64,000 nucleotides of DNA from Ferruginibacter yonginensis. GTDB taxonomy: Bacteria; Bacteroidota; Bacteroidia; Chitinophagales; Chitinophagaceae. Under the pieces are notes generated by a model. It was given only the letters and a program-made list of their open reading frames with translations, made no database searches and was not told where the DNA came from. The translations under genes and the position numbers were made by a program. This document shows positions 8,958-16,880 of this stretch, piece after piece. Location of the stretch: positions 434,001 through 498,000 of the forward strand of contig NZ_JBHSCZ010000002.1 in NCBI RefSeq assembly GCF_042651465.1, written 5' to 3'. Positions within the stretch are counted from its first letter, which is position 1; every line of letters begins with the position of its first letter.

Positions 8958-10602
8958 ATGAAATTAGTACTTACATTAAAGCCAAAAAATGTTTTTATCA
9001 GTTGTTTTATTTTTCGCTTTTTATTTTACAACAATTATGTACAAAGCTTGATATTCAAATACGGGATAACGGTATATCGAAGGGAATTTTTTTCAACAAC
9101 TAAACCATTAACTTCCGAAATTGCAGCTATAATGAGTAAATTAAAAACTGGACAACTAGAAAACTCATTTTATAAAAAAGTTACCCAAAAATGCTGGCTT
9201 TCCTATTTGGGATAAAATAGCTGTAATAATATCTAATCGTAATACAACAAGTTCATCGTTTTCTGGTTCAGCTTCATCGGTAACCCAAACAGATAGTACT
9301 GTCATAATTCCTTTTAGTATGGACAATTCTATACTGAGTAACCTTTTAATTGTAAATGAAAACAATGGCAACTATAATTATACAAGCTATACCCAGCAAA
9401 ATTTATATAACAAAACACATAATACCAATGATACAGCAAATGCTTTAACAAAAGATTTATTATCGCTATATTTTGCAATGGAAAACAGGGCATTTGGAAC
9501 AGATACATTTTACCATATTCCCCAAAATTTTTATCCTAACGCTTATCCCCTACAACAAGATGCAACTACTAAAACAATAGTAGTAAAAAATGATACAACC
9601 AATACGCAAAGCTTAATGTTGGTGGTAACTTTTACGCAATGTACAATTGTAGGTTATAATGATGGTTGTGGGCATACTTGGGATGGCAACCCCAATATTC
9701 CGCATTATGCTGAATGGGAATGTAATAGTCACTCGTTTGTAACTATTATTGATGATGAGGAAACTGGCGGAGGTGGAACTAGTGGTGGCGGTGACGGCGG
9801 CGGAACAGGTAATGGTGGTGGTGGTGGTAATGGTGATGGTAGCACACCCGATCCATGTCAGGGTCGCTGGTATGCAAAATTACCCTGTTCATCCTCGGGA
9901 GGTGGTGGTTTTGAACCCGATCCTTTTTTTGATGATGAATGTGATCCTTTTGTAATCGCACTTCAGTATAATAATATTTTTAAACAAAAAATAGCTGAAT
10001 TAACAGACCCTGATACTACAATTCAGTATGAAAAAGCATTTATCGTAAATAACTTAAATAATAATCAGTACACCCCTAAGACTGGAAGTATCGGAGTACC
10101 TGCTATGGAGTGGAGTTCAGCAGGAGGGGTAAGCGGTTTTATGCATCGCCATTATGCAGGGCTTTCTCCCATGTTTTCTGCACAAGATGTGATTGACTTT
10201 GCTGATGTATTCATAAAAGAAAATGCACTCGATCCGCAGAATTTATTTTACCAAGTTACTACCCCTCCTTACACTGTACAGGGAATTTACATCCCTGCAA
10301 CTAATTATTTAATAAAAGTTAAAGACACTGCACAATTCAGAATCTTTGCTGAGAATGTTGCTGGTAATCTACAAAAAAAGAGTTCGTTTAGAGATGTATG
10401 GGATGAGGAATTGTCAAAAATTCCTAATTGGGAGGAAAGAATGCAGTATATGATGAAAAAAGAAAAAGTTAACAATGCATTTGAAATTTATTCGGGAAAT
10501 TCAACTGGCACAGAATGGAAAAAACTTCAATTAATTTGGAACGGAAAAGACTTAACTGACCCTGCGCTTAGTATTTACACTGAATACAAAAATTGTTTTT
10601 AA
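8958..10602 (+). pseudogene. Secreted JAMM-like protein gene, frameshifted in an A-run (or assembly error)
   Basis: Two overlapping frames make one protein. The first runs from 8958 to a stop at 9215 (85 codons). The second is open from about 9160 to 10602 and has an internal ATG at 9319. They join cleanly if the A6 run at 9174-9179 is read as A5; the junction then reads NSFYKKLPKNAGFPIWDK and the total is about 548 residues. The N-terminus is hydrophobic (export signal-like). The middle has a low-complexity Gly-rich linker (about 9766-9846). The C-terminal part has HRHYAGLSPMFSAQD, a spaced H-x-H...S-x-x-D pattern resembling JAMM/Mov34 metalloproteases. If the shift is real, a 427-residue product from 9319 would lack its export signal. 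The function is not known. Confidence 0.6.
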
Positions 10603-10620
10603 TTATTAAATTCATACAAA

Positions 10621-11187
10621 ATGAAAAATATACTTACCATATTTATTTTTAGTTTGTTTATATATACTAAAGCTAGTGGGCAAATCAATAAACCCCATTA
10701 TGATACTTGTGCTGCCCTACAGCAATTTCAGGGTGAATGGAGGTATACGAATGGAGCAGATACAATAAGAATTTATCTTAGATATTATCGTGGTAAAAGC
10801 ATTAATCGCAACTCTATAATTGATAATTTAATTGGTTTTTATGAATATAAACATGGTAACAACATTGTTTCTGGTAACTATGCAAATCGGTTTTATCAAT
10901 TTCCTTATATGAAGGATAATGTTACTTACGACAATATGAAAATATTTCTTCGGTATAGCCATTTCGGAAATTTACCCTATTCTCAAAATGAACTTTTTGG
11001 AGGTTTATTTTATGAACTAAATGGCACACAGTTTTATAAATTAAAAGCAGTAATAAACTATACAGGCACACAAATGACATTATTTCTAACTTATCAAAAT
11101 ACTATGACTGAAAATAATCAGCCATGGAATCCACCAACAGGATCCAGTAAAATGCCAGATAGTTTTGTTTTGATAAAACAACCTTAG
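10621..11187 (+). CDS. Small secreted protein, DUF6705-like
   Basis: A 188-residue protein. A signal peptide covers about residues 1-21 (ending near KASGQ). The mature part begins with LQQFQGEWRYTNGADTIRIYL, a lipocalin-like 'amount of substance left after extraction' layout seen in DUF6705-type proteins of Bacteroidota. The start is 18 bases after the upstream frameshifted gene, so the pair is probably co-transcribed. No catalytic motif is visible. The family assignment is by eye and uncertain; the function is unknown. Confidence 0.6.
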   Translation: MKNILTIFIFSLFIYTKASGQINKPHYDTCAALQQFQGEWRYTNGADTIRIYLRYYRGKSINRNSIIDNLIGFYEYKHGNNIVSGNYANRFYQFPYMKDNVTYDNMKIFLRYSHFGNLPYSQNELFGGLFYELNGTQFYKLKAVINYTGTQMTLFLTYQNTMTENNQPWNPPTGSSKMPDSFVLIKQP

Positions 11188-11479
11188 CAATAAGAATCAA
11201 AAATGGGAATAATATACAATTTTATACATCCCAAATTTTACTTAAAACCTTGATATTAAGAATATACTACACAAAAAGTATGGTTAAAAAAGGATTGAAA
11301 TGACACTACTATTATTTGGCTATATATTCGAATAAACCGTTCATTAATATTGTAATGATGATTTTTTGTACGTTTTAAATAAAAAAACTGCATTTTGAAT
11401 GGTTAATTATTTGTTGTCTACTTTATTTCCGAATAATGCCGTACCTACACCATTTATTCCACCAGTGGTAATTCAATAA

Positions 11480-11512
11480 AGACCTATAAGGTTTTAAAAA
11501 CCTTATAGGTCT
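11480..11512. repeat. Perfect 16-bp inverted repeat with 1-base centre
   Basis: The left arm is AGACCTATAAGGTTTT and the right arm is its exact reverse complement, with a single A between them. It can form a long hairpin on either strand and may act as a bidirectional terminator. Similar AACCTATAAGGTT-type palindromes recur between genes in many Bacteroidota genomes, so it may be a dispersed repeat. That statement is from memory of the phylum, not from this window, where I see only one copy. Confidence 0.75.
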
Positions 11513-11552
11513 ATTTCAACCCCCCAATGATTTTTTAAAATACGCAAGCCAT

Positions 11553-11560
11553 TATCTTCG
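11553..11560 (+). promoter_or_regulatory. Putative -7 element for the E1 fusion gene
   Basis: TATCTTCG matches TAnnTTTG at seven of eight positions and ends 4 bases before the ATG at 11565. Consensus spacing would give a one-base leader. No -33 element is evident. Confidence 0.35.
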
Positions 11561-11564
11561 CAAC

Positions 11565-13574
11565 ATGAATTTTAATGATAAAGGGTACACCACCGAGCAA
11601 CTAACTGAACTGTATAAAGCCATTTTATTACCTCGTATGATTGAGGAAAAAATGTTGGTGTTGTTGCGCCAAGGTAAAATATCAAAATGGTTCAGCGGAA
11701 TTGGACAAGAAGCTATTGCCGTAGGTGTAACCGCCGCATTACAACAACAGGAGTGGATTATGCCCTTGCACCGCAACTTAGGTGTATTTACTGGTAGAAA
11801 CATGCCCTTGCACAAATTATTTATGCAGTGGCAAGGCAATAAAGAAGGCTATAGCAATGGTAGGGAACGTAGCTTTCATTTTGGTAGTGCACCGCATTAT
11901 GTATGTGGTATGATATCGCATTTAGGTCCGCAGTTGGCTTTGGCAGATGGCGCTGCATTGGCGTATAAACTAAAAGGCGAACAAAAAGTAGCGGTTGCTT
12001 TTAGTGGCGATGGAGGCACTAGCGAAGGTGATTTTCATGAAGCGTTGAACACGGCTGCTGTGTGGGACTTACCCGTAATTTTTATCATTGAAAACAATGG
12101 TTATGGCCTTAGCACACCTGTAAATGAGCAGTACCGCTGTGAAAGCTTGGTAGATAAAGCTAAGGGTTACGGCATGGAAGGTATACGAATAGATGGTAAC
12201 AATATTTTAGAAGTATATGACACCATTAAAGGTGTTCGTGATTATTGTATTAGCCATCAAAAGCCCTATTTTATTGAGTGTATCACGTTTAGGATGAGGG
12301 GGCACGAGGAAGCTAGTGGTGTAAAATATGTACCACCAGAGCTGTTTCAGCAATGGGAACAAAAAGACCCTGTTAAAAATTTTGAAGCATGGTTGGTAAA
12401 CGATAAACGCATGAGTACTGCTACAATTGCCGCCATTAAAAACGATACCAAAGCCTATATAGAGGCAGAGTTGGCCATTGCTTTTGAAGCCCAAAATATT
12501 GTGCCTCATACCGAAGTGGAGGTAGCCGATGTATATAAAAAGGTTACGGAACATTTTGGCGCAACAATGTTGCACAATGATGCGGTAACGTATAAAGAAA
12601 CGGGTTTTACATCCGACAAAAAATTTATTAACGCCATTAGCGATGCGTTGAAAATGAGTATGGATCAACATCCGCAACTTGTATTAATGGGGCAAGATAT
12701 TGCTGAGTATGGCGGTGCATTTAAAGTAACCGAAGGCATGGTAGCTGTGTATGGTAAACATCGGGTACGTAATACACCCCTGTGTGAGAGTGCCATTATT
12801 GGTACTGCGTTGGGCCTCAGTTTAGAAGGATTTAAATCAGTGGTTGAAATGCAGTTTGCTGATTTTGTAACTGTGGGTTTTAACCAAATAATTAACAACC
12901 TAGCTAAAATACATTATCGTTGGGGCCAAAATGCCGATGTGGTGGTGCGTATGCCCACTGGCGGCGGTGTGGGTGCTGGTCCTTTTCACAGCCAAAGCAA
13001 CGAAGCTTGGTTTGCTCATACACCTGGTTTAAAAGTAGTGTACCCAAGCGCACCAGAAGACGCTAAGGGATTGCTGATAGCCGCCATAAATGACCCTAAC
13101 CCTGTGATGTTTTTTGAACACAAAGCATTGTATAGAAGTATTAGTGGCCCGGTGCCTAATGGGTATTATGAAGTACCCATTGGTAAAGCAAGGCATATAC
13201 AAGCTGGTACAGATATTAGCGTTATTACCTATGGCGCAGGGGTACATTGGGCGTTGGATTATGCAAAAAACCACCCAAACATTTCGTTAGATATTTTAGA
13301 TTTACGCTCTTTATTACCGTTAGATTATGATGCGATTGCAGCAGCTGTACAACGCACCGGTAAAGTGGTGGTGTTACATGAAGATACGCTTACTGGTGGT
13401 TTTGGTGGCGAAATCGCTGCATGGATTGGGGAGCATTGTTTTGACCAACTAGATGCACCGGTGATGCGTTGTGCAAGTTTAGATACTCCAATACCGTTTA
13501 ATATTGATTTAGAGAAAAACTTTATGGCATATAGCCGTTTGCATGATGTTATTGAAAAATTAGCAGGTTACTAA
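11565..13574 (+). CDS. Fused alpha/beta E1 of branched-chain 2-oxoacid dehydrogenase
   Basis: A 669-residue protein. Residues about 1-340 are the E1 alpha part with the thiamine diphosphate motif GDG at 148-150 ending in NN at 177-178. Residues about 352-669 are the E1 beta part (GQDIAEYGGAFKVTEGM, then a conserved ESAIIGTALGLSLEG stretch). Single-chain alpha-beta E1 proteins are common in Bacteroidota. They decarboxylate 2-oxo acids from Val, Leu and Ile (or sometimes acetoin/pyruvate) and pass the acyl group to an E2. No E2 or E3 gene is next to it. Its stop overlaps the stop of the convergent gene by 4 bases. Confidence 0.9.
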   Translation: MNFNDKGYTTEQLTELYKAILLPRMIEEKMLVLLRQGKISKWFSGIGQEAIAVGVTAALQQQEWIMPLHRNLGVFTGRNMPLHKLFMQWQGNKEGYSNGRERSFHFGSAPHYVCGMISHLGPQLALADGAALAYKLKGEQKVAVAFSGDGGTSEGDFHEALNTAAVWDLPVIFIIENNGYGLSTPVNEQYRCESLVDKAKGYGMEGIRIDGNNILEVYDTIKGVRDYCISHQKPYFIECITFRMRGHEEASGVKYVPPELFQQWEQKDPVKNFEAWLVNDKRMSTATIAAIKNDTKAYIEAELAIAFEAQNIVPHTEVEVADVYKKVTEHFGATMLHNDAVTYKETGFTSDKKFINAISDALKMSMDQHPQLVLMGQDIAEYGGAFKVTEGMVAVYGKHRVRNTPLCESAIIGTALGLSLEGFKSVVEMQFADFVTVGFNQIINNLAKIHYRWGQNADVVVRMPTGGGVGAGPFHSQSNEAWFAHTPGLKVVYPSAPEDAKGLLIAAINDPNPVMFFEHKALYRSISGPVPNGYYEVPIGKARHIQAGTDISVITYGAGVHWALDYAKNHPNISLDILDLRSLLPLDYDAIAAAVQRTGKVVVLHEDTLTGGFGGEIAAWIGEHCFDQLDAPVMRCASLDTPIPFNIDLEKNFMAYSRLHDVIEKLAGY

Positions 13575-14335
13575 AGTGTAGTCGGTTTTTCTAATTTAGC
13601 TTCGCCTGTACCAATGTTATAGGTTCGCTTAAAATGATAGCTAGCGTTGAGTACGTATTGGTTAAATTGTATTTCGCTGCTTTTACTCGTAAACTCATAG
13701 CTAGGGCGGTACCATACCAAAAAAGTATCTAAAGCAGCGCCTTTCAATTGGGTAATACGTTTTACATTGTTTTTGCTAAAACGATAGTTCACGTATTTTT
13801 CTTGCTCCTCTGTTTCGAGGCGTTGTTGAAATTTTTTCAGGCTTTTGTTTCTTCTAAAACGAAACATGTTAATCAATTCATTTACATCTAACCCAACCCC
13901 ACCACCTGGCACAACCGATGTTTCAAAACGAGGTTTATTGTATGAAAATATAGAAGCATAGTTTTGGCGGTTTTCAATTGAATCTTCTTTATAACTTTTG
14001 GAGTATACCACCACTTCTTTTAAAACGCTGTATTTGCTTTTTACAGGTACTAATAGGGCAATATCAAACTGGTTATAATTCCCAATTTTATTTACGGCAA
14101 ACTTTTGTGTGGGTTTATTGTTGTATATAAAAAAGAGGGAGTCACCTTTTTGCGTTGTAATATTATAGCGACCTAGCGAATCGGTATAGCTCATTTTGCC
14201 TTGAGTGCTGAGCACACGTACACCTTCAACATAATTAAGTTTTGAATTATCGAGCACAGTGCCACTTACAGTAATTTGTGCCTGTAATGGTGCAATACCT
14301 ACCCATAAAAGAAAGCTGGTAATAAATAATCGCAA
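13571..14335 (-). CDS. Secreted CarboxypepD_reg-like domain protein
   Basis: A 254-residue protein. A signal peptide (RLFITSFLLWVGIAPLQAQ) is followed by a carboxypeptidase-regulatory-like beta-sandwich: ITVSGTVLDNSKLNYVEGV, then SYTDSLGRYNI and KGDSLFFIYN. This domain usually precedes TonB-dependent receptors, but here the protein ends after a charged, probably coiled helical part (RRNKSLKKFQQRLETEEQE). The start appears to be TTG at 14333-14335; no ATG gives a complete signal peptide. It converges on the E1 gene. The function is unknown, probably envelope-associated. Confidence 0.75.
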   Translation of the reverse strand: MRLFITSFLLWVGIAPLQAQITVSGTVLDNSKLNYVEGVRVLSTQGKMSYTDSLGRYNITTQKGDSLFFIYNNKPTQKFAVNKIGNYNQFDIALLVPVKSKYSVLKEVVVYSKSYKEDSIENRQNYASIFSYNKPRFETSVVPGGGVGLDVNELINMFRFRRNKSLKKFQQRLETEEQEKYVNYRFSKNNVKRITQLKGAALDTFLVWYRPSYEFTSKSSEIQFNQYVLNASYHFKRTYNIGTGEAKLEKPTTL

Positions 14336-14398
14336 ACCGTTAATTTTTTGAGATGGTAATATTACGTCGCAAATAGATATACTGTTGCTATTTTAACG

Positions 14399-14989
14399 TC
14401 ATTTTTGCGATTGTAACACTTGTGCTATTGTTTTTGTAAACCATTGGTGTTCTAGTTGGTGTATTTTTTGGGCCAAGCTATCGGGGGTATCCGTTGCTTC
14501 TACTGCACAAGTAGCTTGAAATATTATAGCACCATGGTCGTACACTTCATCTACATAATGTATGGTAATGCCGCTTTGTTGTTCACCAGCTGCAATAACA
14601 GCCTCATGCACCTTTGTGCCGTACATGCCCGGTCCGCCGTAGGCTGGTAACAAGGCTGGGTGAATATTTATAATTTGTTGGGGAAAAGCATGGGTTATTG
14701 CAGCTGGTATTTTCTTTAAATAACCTGCTAGTACAATAAAATCAATATTATATTGCTCTAAAACAGTTTGGTAAATGTCGGTTTGGGCGGCTTCGTCTTT
14801 CTTTTTAAGGTTGATAATGGCAACGGGTATATTGTTAGCATGAGCAATGTTTATTACACCTGCGTTTTCATTATTGGTAATTATTACGGCAACGTTAGCC
14901 TCTTGTGGTGTAATATATTGGTGTAAGGTTTTGATGATAACCGCTGCATTGCTACCAGCACCGCTTGCAAATAGGGCAATATTGATCAT
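14399..14989 (-). CDS. purN: Phosphoribosylglycinamide formyltransferase
   Basis: A 196-residue protein of family-typical length. It transfers a formyl group from 10-formyl-THF to GAR in purine synthesis. The N-terminal phosphate-binding loop is FASGAGSNAA. The catalytic triad is visible as Asn108 and His110 in INIHPALLP and Asp151 in VYDHGAIIFQ. The start codon overlaps the stop of the upstream membrane protein gene by one base, so the two are co-transcribed. Confidence 0.95.
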   Translation of the reverse strand: MINIALFASGAGSNAAVIIKTLHQYITPQEANVAVIITNNENAGVINIAHANNIPVAIINLKKKDEAAQTDIYQTVLEQYNIDFIVLAGYLKKIPAAITHAFPQQIINIHPALLPAYGGPGMYGTKVHEAVIAAGEQQSGITIHYVDEVYDHGAIIFQATCAVEATDTPDSLAQKIHQLEHQWFTKTIAQVLQSQK

Positions 14990-15288
14990 TATTGGGGCTG
15001 CTGTTTTTTAGATGAACCGGATATTTTGGTAAACATTTTATGTAGGTAATTTTTAAAAAATTTAAATTGACCAAGCGGTATGCTAACTAAAATTACAGCT
15101 ACGGGCCATAATATAGTAACGATAATAACGTATAAAATAACCCACAGCAACCCTTTATCAAGCGGTGTTAGCGCCAATATTTTTCTGCCAGCATAGCCAC
15201 AAAGGCTACCTCCTACTGCAAAAGTGGCTATTATGAGTAGGAGTTGTAATGCACTAACCCCCCATTTTGATTGCAGTTTTTTTAACAT
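14989..15288 (-). CDS. Small two-helix membrane protein, DUF6787-like
   Basis: A 99-residue protein with two hydrophobic segments (about residues 14-34 and 48-70) and a Lys-rich C-terminal tail. The motif GGSLCGYAGRKIL lies in the first helix region. The layout and motif resemble a conserved Bacteroidota family (DUF6787, from memory). It overlaps purN by one base. No enzymatic motif is seen; the function is unknown. Confidence 0.7.
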   Translation of the reverse strand: MLKKLQSKWGVSALQLLLIIATFAVGGSLCGYAGRKILALTPLDKGLLWVILYVIIVTILWPVAVILVSIPLGQFKFFKNYLHKMFTKISGSSKKQQPQ

Positions 15289-15437
15289 GTGGCAAAAATC
15301 TAATAAAATTTTTGAATAGCTGTAGCTGCTTTAAATTTTATTTTTTAATCACTTACATTTTTATGACAATCAATTATTGTACGGTGGGCTGTTTAGTCAT
15401 TTCTCGTTGAAAATCATTTAAAAAAAATAAAAAAATG

Positions 15438-15470
15438 TTGATAGTTTGTCAATATCCTGTCTTATTTTTG
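15438..15470 (+). promoter_or_regulatory. Promoter of the complex III/oxidase superoperon
   Basis: The -7 element TATTTTTG at 15463-15470 matches TAnnTTTG exactly. A -33 TTG lies at 15438-15440, 22 bases upstream of it, close to the Bacteroidota spacing. Transcription would start near 15474, giving a leader of about 41 bases before the ATG at 15515. No other strong promoter is obvious before the terminator at 30361. Confidence 0.6.
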
Positions 15471-15514
15471 CAAAGGGTTTCATTATTTTCCACAAAAAAA
15501 CCCGGCTTAATTGT

Positions 15515-16798
15515 ATGATTCGCTATAAAAAATTCATGTATCGGTTTGTTGCAAGCCTTATTATCATTGCGTTTGTTTCGAATAATAATGCGTTTGCTCA
15601 AGGGGAAGGAGAGGCTATTTTTAAAGCCCAGTGTGCTAACTGTCATAAGCCTGATCAAGATTATACCGGGCCGGCATTAAAAGGTGCAAGGGATCGTGAA
15701 CCATCGAAAGATTGGGTGTACAAGTGGGTGGCTAACCCATCGGGCATGATTGCTTCTGATGCCTATGCAAAAGGTTTGGCTGAAAAATGGAAGCCGACCA
15801 TTATGACCGCTTTCCCCAATTTAAAGAAAGCTGAAATTGATGCTATTTTAGACTATTGTGATGCATATAAAGCACCCGAACCTACTTCAGGCAAGCCTGG
15901 TGCAGTAGGTGCTCCGGAAGATAGCAACAGTTCTTTAATGTTTGGTATTTTAACTTTGATTTTAGCTATTGTTGCATTTATATTATTACAAGTAAATAGT
16001 AACCTCCGCAAATTATCTGACGATAAAGAAGGTGTGTTGAGAGGCGAACCAGTACCTTTTTATAGAAACAAAACCTATTTAATGTCGGCGGTTTTGTTAT
16101 TGTTTGGTTTGGGTGGTTATTATACTATTAACGGTGCAATGGGTTTAGGTAGAATGCAAAACTACCAACCAGAGCAGCCTATTTATTACTCTCACAAAGT
16201 ACATGCTGGAACTAACCAAATTAGTTGTTTATACTGCCATGGTGGTGCACAAGATAGTAAATCGGGTAGCATACCATCGGTGAACGTTTGTATGAACTGT
16301 CACATGTCTATTAAAGAATACAAAGGTGAAGCCATTGTAAAAGAAGATGGTACACAAGTGAATGGTACTGCAGAAATTCAAAAACTATATGCTTACGCCG
16401 GTTGGAACCCAGAAACCAAGGCATATAACCCAGATAACAATGGTGACGGTGCTCCAGATGGTTCTCGTCCGATTGAGTGGGTAAAAATTCACAACTTACC
16501 TGACCACGTATACTTCAACCATAGCCAACACATTAAAGTAGGTAAGCAACAATGTCAAACCTGCCATGGCAATATTCAAGAAATGCCAGAAGTGTATCAG
16601 TTTTCTGATTTAAGTATGGGATGGTGTATTAACTGTCACAGAGAATCAAAAGTTGATTTTTACAACAAGGCAGATAGCACTGGTAACAAATTTTACAGCA
16701 TTTACGAAAAGTTCCATACAGATTTAAAGAACAAGAAAATGGACAGCGTAACGGTTGAAAAAATTGGTGGTACTGAGTGTCAAAAATGTCACTATTAA
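15515..16798 (+). CDS. actA: Alternative complex III multiheme cytochrome c subunit
   Basis: A 427-residue protein. The signal peptide ends near AFAQ (about residue 29). An N-terminal monoheme domain carries CANCH at residues 40-44. Two membrane spans follow (about 150-170 and 190-208). A C-terminal domain has five more CxxCH sites (CLYCH, CMNCH, CQTCH, CINCH, CQKCH), so six hemes in all. It carries electrons in the menaquinol:cytochrome c oxidoreductase. The upstream frame could begin at a TTG (15446), but that lies inside the promoter; the ATG at 15515 gives a sensible signal peptide. It is the first gene of the operon, 82 bases before actB. Confidence 0.93.
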   Translation: MIRYKKFMYRFVASLIIIAFVSNNNAFAQGEGEAIFKAQCANCHKPDQDYTGPALKGARDREPSKDWVYKWVANPSGMIASDAYAKGLAEKWKPTIMTAFPNLKKAEIDAILDYCDAYKAPEPTSGKPGAVGAPEDSNSSLMFGILTLILAIVAFILLQVNSNLRKLSDDKEGVLRGEPVPFYRNKTYLMSAVLLLFGLGGYYTINGAMGLGRMQNYQPEQPIYYSHKVHAGTNQISCLYCHGGAQDSKSGSIPSVNVCMNCHMSIKEYKGEAIVKEDGTQVNGTAEIQKLYAYAGWNPETKAYNPDNNGDGAPDGSRPIEWVKIHNLPDHVYFNHSQHIKVGKQQCQTCHGNIQEMPEVYQFSDLSMGWCINCHRESKVDFYNKADSTGNKFYSIYEKFHTDLKNKKMDSVTVEKIGGTECQKCHY

Positions 16799-16880
16799 TC
16801 ACAACGCATATCAACAAACTCGGGTTGTTATAACCCTTGTTTAAAGCAGGTTTAAATTTTTCGAATTTTCAAATTGTAAT

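Larger units (their letters stand above)
11188..11564. other. 377-base intergenic region
   Basis: No open frame with coding character was found on either strand. It contains the 33-base palindrome at 11480-11512 and, at its 3' end, the likely promoter element for the E1 gene. The rest is AT-rich without visible structure. Confidence 0.6.

Noticed and set aside
8958..9215. Separate small 85-residue gene
   Set aside because: Its sequence continues into the next frame through a one-base shift, so it is better read as the broken N-terminus of the downstream gene.
9766..9846. Gly-rich repeat as a tandem DNA repeat or CRISPR-like array
   Set aside because: It is an irregular glycine-codon stretch (GGT/GGC/GGA) coding for a flexible linker, with no fixed unit or spacers.
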